Of a stretch of DNA of 64,000 bases, positions 33,601 to 41,183 are shown in pieces. The stretch is from positions 4,216,001 through 4,280,000 of the forward strand of contig CP143430.1 in NCBI GenBank assembly GCA_039636795.1, read 5' to 3'. Position numbers and translations under genes: made by a program. This stretch comes from Micrococcaceae bacterium Sec5.1. GTDB lineage: Bacteria > Actinomycetota > Actinomycetes > Actinomycetales > Micrococcaceae. Under the pieces are notes generated by a model, which made no database searches, was not told where the DNA came from, and was given only the letters and a program-made list of their open reading frames with translations. Position 1 is the stretch's first letter. Every line of letters begins with the position of its first letter.

Positions 33601-35308
33601 GACGTTCAAGGCCACCCCGTTCGTGGTGACTCCGGCTGCGGTTGTGTTTACGGACAGGGACGGCACGAAGGACGATGTGTATGCCGTTCCTGCTACCGCG
33701 GGGGTGGACTACCTCGTCGGTGGGAAGGTTGTTGGTGCCGGAACATTTCCGGCGGTCGGCACCGTGATGGTGACCGCGAAAGCGAAGACTGATTATGTTC
33801 TTGCTGTCGGTGCGGCCGCGTCCTGGTCTGCGACGTTCAAGGCCACCCCGTTCGTGGTGACTCCGGCTGCGGTTGTGTTTACGGACAGGGACGGCACGAA
33901 GGACGATGTGTATGCCGTTCCTGCTACCGCGGGGGTGGACTACCTCGTCGGTGGGAAGGTTGTTGGTGCCGGAACATTTCCGGCGGTCGGCACCGTGATG
34001 GTGACCGCGAAAGCGAAGACTGATTATGTTCTTGCTGTCGGTGCGGCCGCGTCCTGGTCTGCGACGTTCAAGGCCACCCCGTTCGTGGTGACTCCGGCTG
34101 CGGTTGTGTTTACGGACAGGGACGGCACGAAGGACGATGTGTATGCCGTTCCTGCTACCGCGGGGGTGGACTACCTCGTCGGTGGGAAGGTTGTTGGTGC
34201 CGGAACATTTCCGGCGGTCGGCACCGTGATGGTGACCGCGAAAGCGAAGACTGATTATGTTCTTGCTGTCGGTGCGGCCGCGTCCTGGTCTGCGACGTTC
34301 AAGGCCACCCCGTTCGTGGTGACTCCGGCTGCGGTTGTGTTTACGGACAGGGACGGCACGAAGGACGATGTGTATGCCGTTCCTGCTACCGCGGGGGTGG
34401 ACTACCTCGTCGGTGGGAAGGTTGTTGGTGCCGGAACATTTCCGGCGGTCGGCACCGTGATGGTGACCGCGAAAGCGAAGACTGATTATGTTCTTGCTGT
34501 CGGTGCGGCCGCGTCCTGGTCTGCGACGTTCAAGGCCACCCCGTTCGTGGTGACTCCGAAGAGGGACTTTAACGGGGACGGCAAGGCCGATGTCTTGGCC
34601 CGTGACGGGGCTGGTGTGCTGTGGCTTTACCCCGGCAACGGTTCCGGTGGCTGGCTCGCAGCGCAACGCGTGGGTTTTGGCTGGAATGTCATGAACGCTC
34701 TTACGGGCGCAGGGGACTTTAACGGGGACGGCAAGGCCGATGTCTTGGCCCGTGACGGGGCTGGTGTGCTGTGGCTTTACCCCGGCAACGGTTCCGGTGG
34801 CTGGCTCGCAGCGCAACGCGTGGGTTTTGGCTGGAATGTCATGAACGCTCTTACGGGCGCAGGGGACTTTAACGGGGACGGCAAGGCCGATGTCTTGGCC
34901 CGTGACGGGGCTGGTGTGCTGTGGCTTTACCCCGGCAACGGTTCCGGTGGCTGGCTCGCAGCGCAACGCGTGGGTTTTGGCTGGAATGTCATGAACGCTC
35001 TTACGGGCGCAGGGGACTTTAACGGGGACGGCAAGGCCGATGTCTTGGCCCGTGACGGGGCTGGTGTGCTGTGGCTTTACCCCGGCAACGGTTCCGGTGG
35101 CTGGCTCGCAGCGCAACGCGTGGGTTTTGGCTGGAATGTCATGAACGCTCTTACGGGCGCAGGGGACTTTAACGGGGACGGCAAGGCCGATGTCTTGGCC
35201 CGTGACGGGGCTGGTGTGCTGTGGCTTTACCCCGGCAACGGTTCCGGTGGCTGGCTCGCAGCGCAACACGTGGGTTTTGGCTGGAATGTCATGAACGCCC
35301 TCCTGTAA
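30623..35308 (+). CDS. giant secreted repeat protein (4 Ig-like, 10 x 77-aa and 5 FG-GAP/VCBS modules), 1561 aa
   Basis: GTG at 30623 has GGGGGTTA upstream. A signal peptide (residues 1-28, ending VLA-AD) precedes four 127-residue modules (28-535; DTTKPALSSASLASAKTLRV start). Ten identical 77-residue modules (540-1309; VVTPAAVVFTDRDGTKDDVY start) and five 50-residue FG-GAP/VCBS modules (1314-1561; GDFNGDGKADVLARDGAG) follow. There is no catalytic domain, sorting signal or membrane anchor. The subtilase at 27192-29621 carries single and repeated copies of the last two module types, so the two proteins are related by module shuffling. A long extracellular adhesin or structural protein, possibly calcium-binding through the DxNxDG loops, is the best guess. 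Repeat number may vary between isolates. Confidence 0.88.
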   Translation: MHRVTRFLAICVATVLGVGTFASPVLAADTTKPALSSASLASAKTLRVGDIPRINWTATDDNPISSMSFGMYAPDGRFKTLNVRSNNITTSGRISSGTAAGEPVDNLSWPEGEYRVTFAQFTDLAGNMTDTRSDTALSGGVDFQALNFTVAGTVADTTKPALSSASLASAKTLRVGDIPRINWTATDDNPISSMSFGMYAPDGRFKTLNVRSNNITTSGRISSGTAAGEPVDNLSWPEGEYRVTFAQFTDLAGNMTDTRSDTALSGGVDFQALNFTVAGTVADTTKPALSSASLASAKTLRVGDIPRINWTATDDNPISSMSFGMYAPDGRFKTLNVRSNNITTSGRISSGTAAGEPVDNLSWPEGEYRVTFAQFTDLAGNMTDTRSDTALSGGVDFQALNFTVAGTVADTTKPALSSASLASAKTLRVGDIPRINWTATDDNPISSMSFGMYAPDGRFKTLNVRSNNITTSGRISSGTAAGEPVDNLSWPGVNTASVGTLSAQFTDLAGNMTDTRSDTALSGGVDFQALNFTVAPPIVVTPAAVVFTDRDGTKDDVYAVPATAGVDYLVGGKVVGAGTFPAVGTVMVTAKAKTDYVLAVGAAASWSATFKATPFVVTPAAVVFTDRDGTKDDVYAVPATAGVDYLVGGKVVGAGTFPAVGTVMVTAKAKTDYVLAVGAAASWSATFKATPFVVTPAAVVFTDRDGTKDDVYAVPATAGVDYLVGGKVVGAGTFPAVGTVMVTAKAKTDYVLAVGAAASWSATFKATPFVVTPAAVVFTDRDGTKDDVYAVPATAGVDYLVGGKVVGAGTFPAVGTVMVTAKAKTDYVLAVGAAASWSATFKATPFVVTPAAVVFTDRDGTKDDVYAVPATAGVDYLVGGKVVGAGTFPAVGTVMVTAKAKTDYVLAVGAAASWSATFKATPFVVTPAAVVFTDRDGTKDDVYAVPATAGVDYLVGGKVVGAGTFPAVGTVMVTAKAKTDYVLAVGAAASWSATFKATPFVVTPAAVVFTDRDGTKDDVYAVPATAGVDYLVGGKVVGAGTFPAVGTVMVTAKAKTDYVLAVGAAASWSATFKATPFVVTPAAVVFTDRDGTKDDVYAVPATAGVDYLVGGKVVGAGTFPAVGTVMVTAKAKTDYVLAVGAAASWSATFKATPFVVTPAAVVFTDRDGTKDDVYAVPATAGVDYLVGGKVVGAGTFPAVGTVMVTAKAKTDYVLAVGAAASWSATFKATPFVVTPAAVVFTDRDGTKDDVYAVPATAGVDYLVGGKVVGAGTFPAVGTVMVTAKAKTDYVLAVGAAASWSATFKATPFVVTPKRDFNGDGKADVLARDGAGVLWLYPGNGSGGWLAAQRVGFGWNVMNALTGAGDFNGDGKADVLARDGAGVLWLYPGNGSGGWLAAQRVGFGWNVMNALTGAGDFNGDGKADVLARDGAGVLWLYPGNGSGGWLAAQRVGFGWNVMNALTGAGDFNGDGKADVLARDGAGVLWLYPGNGSGGWLAAQRVGFGWNVMNALTGAGDFNGDGKADVLARDGAGVLWLYPGNGSGGWLAAQHVGFGWNVMNALL
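30704..32227 (+). repeat. four tandem 381-bp repeats
   Basis: Copies start at 30704, 31085, 31466 and 31847. The first three differ at only one or two positions. The fourth is nine bases longer because of two close indels near 32093-32132. They code Ig-like modules. Confidence 0.93.
32240..34549 (+). repeat. ten tandem 231-bp repeats
   Basis: The period is exactly 231 bp, from 32240 to 34549. By eye the copies are identical apart from one base in the first (GATGGCACG against GACGGCACG). Such identity, including silent positions, means very recent expansion or continuing gene conversion. Confidence 0.95.
34563..35305 (+). repeat. five tandem 150-bp FG-GAP/VCBS repeats
   Basis: Units start at 34563, 34713, 34863, 35013 and 35163 and are virtually identical. 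The last has CAACACG for CAACGCG and ends in the stop codon. Confidence 0.93.
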
Positions 35309-35317
35309 TTGCCCCAA

Positions 35318-35874
35318 CTAAAATCCGGGCTGCGTAGGGCCCGAGCTAGGTAATCGCTTTCGATGGCGGTCCCCGGCCTTGTCAGGCACAGGATCTGCTA
35401 TAGTTCTTCGCAACTCCGTGTGGTCATAAACGCGCACAGACATCGAGTCCACTACGGGGAGTGTGTTGAGGAGATCCAGGTGACAGAACCACACGGCCCT
35501 TATCATTTCCCTAGGGACAATAGGCGTCATCCGGGGCTGATCAGCAGTAGAGAGCGGCGCGCCATCTAGGTGGCTGAGCCCTTTGGCGTTTGTTCCGATT
35601 CAGCGCGGTGTAACGACACGGGTTGAACCCTGCCGCGGAATGGGCGTTGCCTCAGCGCAGCGTCGCATTCGTAGGTGCCGTCTCGCTAGGAAGGTGGGCA
35701 TTGCTCACGCTTGTTGACCAGATCCTCGAACTCGTCGTCCCACGTTCTAGCCAGATATTTGTTGTATTCGTGGTCCCTCGGAATGAAGTCCGGAGCGTTG
35801 GCGGAGGCCGGAAGCGAGATGGAGACATAAAGCACTAAGTCCGCAAGGTTTTGGCTGCGGAAAGCCAAAGGAGA
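35318..35874. other. gene-poor degenerate stretch after the giant gene
   Basis: About 550 bp with no convincing gene. A 29-codon frame from GTG 35480 has GAGGAG upstream, and a minus-strand frame at 35686-35907 of 73 codons has protein-like composition (RDHEYNKYLARTWDDEFEDL). Neither matches a family I know, and the second lacks a ribosome site. Both may be debris of broken genes. Confidence 0.5.
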
Positions 35875-36022
35875 GATTTCGACGGTGTCGGTAAGGCCGA
35901 TTATCATGGCGCGAGATGCCGCAGGCGGCCTATTTCTCTACCCCGGCAACGGCTCCGGCGGCCGGCTAGCTAGCCGCTCAACGTGTCGGTTCCGGCTGGA
36001 ACACCATGAACGCGATCTTCTG
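35875..36022 (+). pseudogene. decayed FG-GAP/VCBS module, 3' remnant of a lost gene
   Basis: The sequence aligns over its whole length to the last 150-bp module of the giant gene: DFDGVGKAD, then ARDAAGGLFLYPGNGSGG, then AAQRVGSGWNTMNAIF and a stop. Two frameshifts break it: an extra base near 35905 (TATCATGG) and a duplicated TAGC at about 35967-35974 (GCTAGCTAGC). It ends 87 bp before bkdC, in convergent orientation. It is probably the last trace of another secreted FG-GAP protein gene. Confidence 0.8.
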
Positions 36023-36074
36023 AACAAATCCAAGTAATTCGTTCCGGGGGACAAACGGATTCACGAACACCAAT

Positions 36075-36102
36075 GGGGTCGGCGCCCCTTGGCACCGACC
36101 CC
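36075..36102. terminator. terminator hairpin after intact bkdC
   Basis: GGGGTCGGCGCC and GGCACCGACCCC pair around CCTT (one mismatch), 7 bp beyond the bkdC stop. It also lies downstream of the FG-GAP remnant, so it may serve both directions. Confidence 0.78.
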
Positions 36103-36108
36103 ATCCGT

Positions 36109-37575
36109 CTACATATCCGCCAGCGCTCCACCCGGGTTCTCGATGGCGTCGGCCACGTACCGGAGGAAGCCGGCCGCGGTCTCGCCGTCGCATACGCGGT
36201 GGTCGAACGCGAGGGTCAACTCGGTAACCTTTCGCACGGCAAGCTGACTGCCGACTACCCACGGCCGGTCGATGATGCGACCCACGCCGAGCATCGCAAC
36301 CTCCGGGTAGTTGATGATCGCGGCCGAGCCATCCACGCCGAATACGCCGTAGTTGTTCAGCGTGAACGTGCCTGAGCCGAGCTCGGTTGGGGTTGCCTTG
36401 CCGTCACGCGCCACGGCGGTCAGACGGCGGATCTCGGCATCCAACTCGCGGGCGCTCAACTGGTGCGCGTTCCGAACAGACGGAACCACCAGTCCGCGAT
36501 CTGTCTGTGCAGCGAAGCCGAGGTTGATTCCGTCAAAACCGACGATCTCCTGGGAGCCGTCTTCCCCGACTTCAAAGCGGGTGTTCAGGGCCGGGTACTT
36601 TTTTAACCCAGCAGTGACAAAACGAGCAATAAAGGCCAGCAGACCGGGCGTGTCATGCGGAGCGCGCTTCTTCAGCTCAGCCCGCATCTCAAGCAAAGCG
36701 GTTGCATCCACGTCCACCCAGACCGTCGCCTCCGGGATCTCCGTGCGGCTCTTGGTCATGTTCGCGGCAACTGCCTTGCGAACTCCGCGGACGGGAGTCC
36801 GGGCCAACACAGCCAGGCCGGTACGGGAGTCGAGATCGCCCTCAGCAATGGCGGCAGCCGAGGCCGGAGCCTTCTCACGAACAGGAACAGCAGGAGCCCC
36901 AGGAGCTTCAGGAGCTGAAATAGCAGCCTCAACATCCCGGCGCATGATCAGCCCACTGGCACCCGAGCCCTCGATGTTCTCGAGGGAAACACCGTGGTCC
37001 CTGGCCATCTTTCTGACGAGCGGTGAGATGACGGCACTGAGCTTGCCGGGGATGCGCGTTCCGGCGACGGCCGGCTCGGAAGCAACCGGGGCTTCGGCTC
37101 GCGTGTCCGTGACGCGATCGACGACGGCGACGCTCGCCTTCCGCGGGCGGGTCCGGCCCCCGGTCACGCCACCAGGAGTTCCGTATCCGATGAGTACATT
37201 GCCGGAGCCAGCTTTCTCCTCGGTTCGGTACGTCTCGGCGGCCGCATCAACCTCGGGGGAAGCCACCACCCCTGACGAGACTGCATCTTCAGCAGTCGAG
37301 GGAGTTGCCGGCACAACGGGAGCAGCGCCTGAACGAGCGATCGAGATAAGTGGCTTGCCGACGTCGAGCGTTTGGCCCGCCTCACCGTGTAGCTCAGCTA
37401 CGGTACCCGCATATGGCGAGGGCACCTCCACCATGGACTTGGCGGTTTCAACTTCAGCGATTGGCTGGTCCACCTTGATTTCGTCACCGACGGCGACGAG
37501 CCAGTTCACGAGTTCAGCCTCCGTAAGGCCCTCCCCCAGGTCCGGCAGACGAAATACCTGCATATCTGAGCTCAT
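36109..37575 (-). CDS. bkdC: branched-chain 2-oxoacid dehydrogenase E2 (lipoamide acyltransferase), 488 aa
   Basis: The lipoyl domain (residues 5-80) has lipoylation Lys46 in VETAKSMVEVPS. The peripheral subunit-binding domain sits near 185-220 (SPLVRKMARDHGVSLENIEG). The catalytic domain ends with His459 in FDHRVCDGETAAGF. It transfers the acyl group from E1-bound thiamine to CoA. The ATG at 37575 has GGGAGGACTGACC, which overlaps the end of the E1-beta gene. It is the last gene of bkdABC. Its final ~495 bp are duplicated at 29832-30326. The subunits could also act on pyruvate; the Lrp-type neighbour favours branched-chain substrates. Confidence 0.93.
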   Translation of the reverse strand: MSSDMQVFRLPDLGEGLTEAELVNWLVAVGDEIKVDQPIAEVETAKSMVEVPSPYAGTVAELHGEAGQTLDVGKPLISIARSGAAPVVPATPSTAEDAVSSGVVASPEVDAAAETYRTEEKAGSGNVLIGYGTPGGVTGGRTRPRKASVAVVDRVTDTRAEAPVASEPAVAGTRIPGKLSAVISPLVRKMARDHGVSLENIEGSGASGLIMRRDVEAAISAPEAPGAPAVPVREKAPASAAAIAEGDLDSRTGLAVLARTPVRGVRKAVAANMTKSRTEIPEATVWVDVDATALLEMRAELKKRAPHDTPGLLAFIARFVTAGLKKYPALNTRFEVGEDGSQEIVGFDGINLGFAAQTDRGLVVPSVRNAHQLSARELDAEIRRLTAVARDGKATPTELGSGTFTLNNYGVFGVDGSAAIINYPEVAMLGVGRIIDRPWVVGSQLAVRKVTELTLAFDHRVCDGETAAGFLRYVADAIENPGGALADM

Positions 37576-37577
37576 GG

Positions 37578-38666
37578 TCAGTCCTCCCATTGAAGGTCGT
37601 CGACGGTGTCGAGGATGCGGTCGACGCTTGGCAGGTAGTAGTGCTCCAGCTTGGGAGACGGGAACGGGACATCGAAGCCGGTCACACGGCGGATCGGTGC
37701 AGCGAGGTAGTGGAATGCACGTTCTTGAACGCGCGCCACGATCTCGGAGGACACGGACGCGAAGCCATGAGCCTCGGCGATCACGACGGCGCGTCCCGTC
37801 TTACGCACGGACGCGCAGACGGTTTCGTCGTCGAAGGGGACGAGGGTGCGGACATCGATGACCTCAAGCGAGCGACCCTCTTCGGCCGCAGCAGCCGCCG
37901 CTGCGAGCGCAGTGGGAACGGAGGGACCATACGCGATCAGCGTTGCGTCAGTGCCGGGACGAGCAACAGCCGCGCGGCCCTCGGTGGAGGTGCCGGCGTC
38001 GTGCTCTGCGCGCAAAGCGTCCAAGTCCACCTGGTCCTTGGACCAGTAGAGCTTCTTGGGCTCCATGAACATAACCGGGTCATCGGAGTCGATGGCTTCG
38101 CGCAGCATCCGGTAACCGTCCGCGACGGTGGCTGGGGTGTAGACCTTCAGGCCGGCGGTGTGGGCGTAGTAGGACTCGGACGAGTCGCAGTGGTGCTCCA
38201 CTCCCCCGATGCCGCCGGCGTAGGGAACACGGATGACCAGGGGCATCTTGACCTTGCCCTTGGTGCGGTTGTGCATCTTGGCGACGTGGCTGACGATCTG
38301 TTCGAACGCCGGGTAGGCGAACGCATCAAACTGCATTTCGATGACAGGCCGCATGCCGTTGATAGCCATGCCGACAGCCATGCCGACGATGCCGGATTCT
38401 GCCAGCGGGGTATCGAAGCAGCGCTGCTCGCCGAACTCGGCCATGAGGCCATCGGTGATGCGGAAGACGCCGCCCAGAATGCCGACGTCCTCACCGAAGA
38501 CCAGGACCGAGGAATCGGCCCGCATGGCGTCGGCCATTGCAGTGTTGAGCGCCTTGGCCATGGTGATGGACTGAGGGCCGCTCGCCTCAGCGGTAGCTGC
38601 GGCGGATGCGGCGGCGCTTGCGGTGGCGGCGCTGACGTTGCCGTTGACGTTGGTGGTGACGGTCAT
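37578..38666 (-). CDS. bkdB: 2-oxoacid dehydrogenase E1 beta subunit, 362 aa
   Basis: The beta subunit of the thiamine-diphosphate E1 enzyme. After an Ala/Ser-rich N-terminal extension (residues 1-30) come VLVFGEDVGILGGVFRIT, then CFDTPLAESGIVGMAVGMA and VRTLVPFDDETV, all typical of PdhB/BkdB. It pairs with E1-alpha to decarboxylate 2-oxoacids. Its ATG overlaps the alpha stop by four bases (ATGA). The next gene (bkdC) starts two bases after its own stop, with the ribosome site inside its last codons. It is the middle gene of a tightly coupled three-gene operon. Confidence 0.94.
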   Translation of the reverse strand: MTVTTNVNGNVSAATASAAASAAATAEASGPQSITMAKALNTAMADAMRADSSVLVFGEDVGILGGVFRITDGLMAEFGEQRCFDTPLAESGIVGMAVGMAINGMRPVIEMQFDAFAYPAFEQIVSHVAKMHNRTKGKVKMPLVIRVPYAGGIGGVEHHCDSSESYYAHTAGLKVYTPATVADGYRMLREAIDSDDPVMFMEPKKLYWSKDQVDLDALRAEHDAGTSTEGRAAVARPGTDATLIAYGPSVPTALAAAAAAAEEGRSLEVIDVRTLVPFDDETVCASVRKTGRAVVIAEAHGFASVSSEIVARVQERAFHYLAAPIRRVTGFDVPFPSPKLEHYYLPSVDRILDTVDDLQWED

Positions 38667-39856
38667 TTTGCGCTCTCCTCTCGTGCGAGTTCGCTGGCAA
38701 GCAGTTCAGACTGCTCTTTCAGTTGCGGGGTGGGCTTGGAGAACACGTACTTAAAGAGGTCCAGCGGCTGTACCGGGACGTCTTCGCCGAGACCTTCGCG
38801 CAATTGTGTGGCCACCGCTTCTGCATGTTCGGCAATGCGGTTGTTGGCGGCGTCGTCCAGGAGTCCCTTGTCGGTCAGATAGGACTTCATGCGAGTGAGC
38901 GGATCCTTCGCTTGCCACTCGGCCACCTCACTGTCGGGGCGGTAGCGCGTTGCATCGTCGGCGTTGGTGTGCGCCTGCATGCGGTAGGTGTGGGCCTCGA
39001 TCAGGAGGGGGCCTGACCCTTCGCGGGCCAACTTCACGGCACGGTCCATTACGGCAAGGAGCGCGACGAGGTCGTTGCCGTCAACTCGCTCACCGGCCAT
39101 GCCATAGCCAACAGCCTTGTGGGCCAGCGACGGCGCCACCGACTGGTGACTGAGCGGAACGGAAATTGCGTATTTGTTGTTCTGCACGAAGAAGATGACC
39201 GGCAGATGGAACACGGCAGCAAAGTTCAGGGCCTCGTGGAAGTCGCCCTCACTCGTGGCACCATCGCCGCACATTGCCATCACCACGGTGTCCTCACCAC
39301 GGAGTTTGGCAGCATGCGCGACGCCGACGGCGTGCAGCAGCTGTGTGGTCAGCGGGGTGCACTGGATCCCGACGTGGTGTTTCTTGGGGTCGTAGCCACC
39401 GTGCCAGTCACCGCGGAAGATCGTCATCGCTTCGACAGGATCCACACCACGTGTCATCACCGCGACGGCGTCACGGTAGGTGGGGAAGAGCCAGTCACCT
39501 TCGCTGAGGCACATGGCAGCCGCCACCTGACAGGCTTCCTGTCCGTGGCTCGAGGGATAGACAGCCATGCGGCCCTGCCGGACGAGCGCGGAGTTCTGAT
39601 CGTTGACGCGACGTCCGACGACGAGCTGCTCGTACGCGGCCATCAGTTCAGCGTCGTTCGGCGTTGGGTACTCGTGGCCGGGTTCGGTGCCTTGCTCTTC
39701 ATGGGAGCGAAGGGTGCCATCCGGATTCACCATCTGAATCTGGTGCCGGGCAGGCAGCATGTAGTCCTCTACGCTGATGCCGAATTTTCTCTGGACGTCA
39801 GCAGCTTGGTCCTCTACTGCCGCTTCCGGCGCAGTGTGGTCTGCGTGGATCGTCAT
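38663..39856 (-). CDS. bkdA: 2-oxoacid dehydrogenase E1 alpha subunit, 397 aa
   Basis: Binds thiamine diphosphate through GDGATSEGDFHEALNFAAVF and VQNNKYAISVP (about residues 198-236). The phosphorylation-loop-like region HTNADDATRYRP is also present. The N-terminal 70-residue extension (FGISVEDYMLPARHQIQMVN) is usual in actinobacterial BkdA/PdhA. With E1-beta it decarboxylates branched-chain 2-oxoacids from Val, Leu and Ile, feeding branched-chain fatty-acid primers and catabolism. It is the first gene of bkdABC, divergent from an Lrp/AsnC regulator across 171 bp. The ATG at 39856 has AGAAGGACGG upstream. Confidence 0.93.
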   Translation of the reverse strand: MTIHADHTAPEAAVEDQAADVQRKFGISVEDYMLPARHQIQMVNPDGTLRSHEEQGTEPGHEYPTPNDAELMAAYEQLVVGRRVNDQNSALVRQGRMAVYPSSHGQEACQVAAAMCLSEGDWLFPTYRDAVAVMTRGVDPVEAMTIFRGDWHGGYDPKKHHVGIQCTPLTTQLLHAVGVAHAAKLRGEDTVVMAMCGDGATSEGDFHEALNFAAVFHLPVIFFVQNNKYAISVPLSHQSVAPSLAHKAVGYGMAGERVDGNDLVALLAVMDRAVKLAREGSGPLLIEAHTYRMQAHTNADDATRYRPDSEVAEWQAKDPLTRMKSYLTDKGLLDDAANNRIAEHAEAVATQLREGLGEDVPVQPLDLFKYVFSKPTPQLKEQSELLASELAREESAK

Positions 39857-40027
39857 TGGTCCGTCCTTCTCTAGCCACTATGTGCTTCCAGTATGTTCCG
39901 GAGAGCTGTTTCGTATCCAGCTTTCGTTCAAATCATGGAAGAGCATGCAGGAAGTGGCTATTCTGAAAGACGAATTGCAAATGTGAGCTGGGTAACGAGC
40001 CAGTCCTGTAGACGAATTGGAGACCAC

Positions 40028-40492
40028 GTGAGCGAGACCGAGGCAGAGCAGACTGCCGTGCCCCTGGATGATGTTGACCGGGACATCATCCGCGAGCTCA
40101 CAACTGACGGCCGGATGTCCATTACACAAGTGGCCGAAAACGTGCACATCAGCCGGGCGCACGCCTACTCACGCATTGCCCGGCTGACCGGCGAAGGGGT
40201 TCTGACCAAGTTCACGGCGTTGGTGGACCCGATCAAAGCCGGCCTGCGATCTTCGGCCTACGTCACCCTCAAGGTCCAGCAGCATTCCTGGCGAGAACTG
40301 AAGGAGCGCTTGCGGGCGATTCCCGAGGTCCACCACATCGCCCTGGTGGGCGGCGACTTTGACGTCATCCTGCTGGTCCGCGCCACGGACAACATCCACC
40401 TCCGGCGTGTGATCTTCGACCAATTGCAGTCCATGGACGGCATCCTGGACACGCAGACTTTCCTGGTGTTTGAGGACGTTGATACTCGGTAG
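40028..40492 (+). CDS. Lrp/AsnC-family regulator, probable BkdR, 154 aa
   Basis: An N-terminal winged HTH (LDDVDRDIIRELTTDGRMSI, then VAENVHISRAHAYSRIARL) and a C-terminal RAM domain (AYVTLKVQQHSWRELKERL to VGGDFDVILLVRA). The GTG at 40028 has GGAG six bases upstream; the open frame extends to 39893 but that part does not resemble the family. It is divergent from bkdABC. By analogy with BkdR in Pseudomonas it probably senses branched-chain amino acids and controls the operon. The binding site was not identified in the 39857-40027 region. Confidence 0.9.
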   Translation: MSETEAEQTAVPLDDVDRDIIRELTTDGRMSITQVAENVHISRAHAYSRIARLTGEGVLTKFTALVDPIKAGLRSSAYVTLKVQQHSWRELKERLRAIPEVHHIALVGGDFDVILLVRATDNIHLRRVIFDQLQSMDGILDTQTFLVFEDVDTR

Positions 40493-40531
40493 CTGCCCTG
40501 GCGGCAGGCGCCTCGTACGGAACACACATTC

Positions 40532-40551
40532 GGGGACAATAGACTGTCCCC
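40532..40551. promoter_or_regulatory. palindrome next to a leaderless start
   Basis: GGGGACA and TGTCCCC flank a 6-bp spacer and end directly at the GTG of the next gene. A TAGACT-like -10 element (40540-40545) lies inside the palindrome. No ribosome site is visible, so transcription probably begins at or next to the GTG and a repressor could bind over the -10. Confidence 0.4.
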
Positions 40552-41121
40552 GTGCCCCTCAAAACTGCCTCCGTCACGCGCGCCGTTGCGCGGGCTGCGG
40601 TGTCGGTTGTTGCGATCGCGCTGCTATGGCTGATCGCCGCTTTTCAGTTCTTTTACAGCCCGCCGAGAGTAGTGCCTCACCGAACCGACGCCATCGTAGT
40701 TTTGGGCGGGTTAAGCAAGGAACGACTTCCAGTGGCTCAGGAACTCCAGGAGAGCCTGGATATCCCCATTTTGGTGGTCTCGACGACGGGCCTTTCCGGC
40801 AACGTTGAGGGTGATGCTTTGTGCCATGAAGACGACGACCCAGACTTGATTTGTTTCCGTCCCTCACCGCTGAATACCCGAGGTGAAGCCACAGGCCTTG
40901 CGGAGCTGATCAGGCAGAACGGGTGGAAGTCCGTCACCGTGGTGACGTCCGACTATCACCTGTTGCGGGCAGGTACTTTGATGCGGCAGTGCACCCCTGT
41001 GGAGATCCAAATGGTCGGCTCCCAACCCGACCTTTCGGCTGGAGCTTGGCTGGACAGATTCGTGGTCGAAACAGGTGGGCTCATCGACGTGTGGATGCAG
41101 CCGGAGTGTTCTTCTCACTAA
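40552..41121 (+). CDS. YdcF-like (DUF218) membrane-anchored protein, 189 aa
   Basis: One N-terminal membrane segment (about residues 15-35) and a DUF218 domain: TDAIVVLGGLSKERLPVAQE, then TRGEATGLAELIRQNGWKSV and VVTSDYHLLRAGTLMRQ. The family includes SanA/YdcF proteins linked to envelope integrity and polysaccharide synthesis. The catalytic activity is not established. Cys in CHEDDDPDLICF and MRQC may form disulphides outside the cell. GTG at 40552 is likely leaderless. It is the first plus-strand gene before wecB, so an envelope role fits the context. Confidence 0.82.
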   Translation: MPLKTASVTRAVARAAVSVVAIALLWLIAAFQFFYSPPRVVPHRTDAIVVLGGLSKERLPVAQELQESLDIPILVVSTTGLSGNVEGDALCHEDDDPDLICFRPSPLNTRGEATGLAELIRQNGWKSVTVVTSDYHLLRAGTLMRQCTPVEIQMVGSQPDLSAGAWLDRFVVETGGLIDVWMQPECSSH

Positions 41122-41183
41122 GGTAGAGGGAGGAACTGTCAGAAAACACGTCGCCGAGCGACCGTCCATGGAAGGTGCACAAG

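Noticed and set aside
31085..35305. Repeats considered as a possible CRISPR array
   Set aside because: Units are 381, 231 and 150 bp long, all in frame within one coding region, with no unique spacers.
32186..35317. 1043-codon open frame on the minus strand opposite the giant repeat gene
   Set aside because: It is open only because a stop-free antisense frame is multiplied by the tandem repeats. The translation is His/Arg-rich with no signal peptide or domain, while the plus strand has a signal peptide and known modules.
35686..35907. 73-codon minus-strand frame as a real gene
   Set aside because: Composition is protein-like, but it lacks a ribosome site, overlaps a decayed module on the other strand and matches no family. 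It is treated as possible debris.
36353..37861. 502-codon plus-strand frame across bkdC
   Set aside because: It is antisense to bkdC, which has complete lipoyl and catalytic motifs. The frame is Arg/Ser/Pro-rich without domains.
39893..40027. Longer start for the Lrp/AsnC regulator at 39893
   Set aside because: The extra 45 residues do not resemble the family, and a GTG at 40028 has a good ribosome site.
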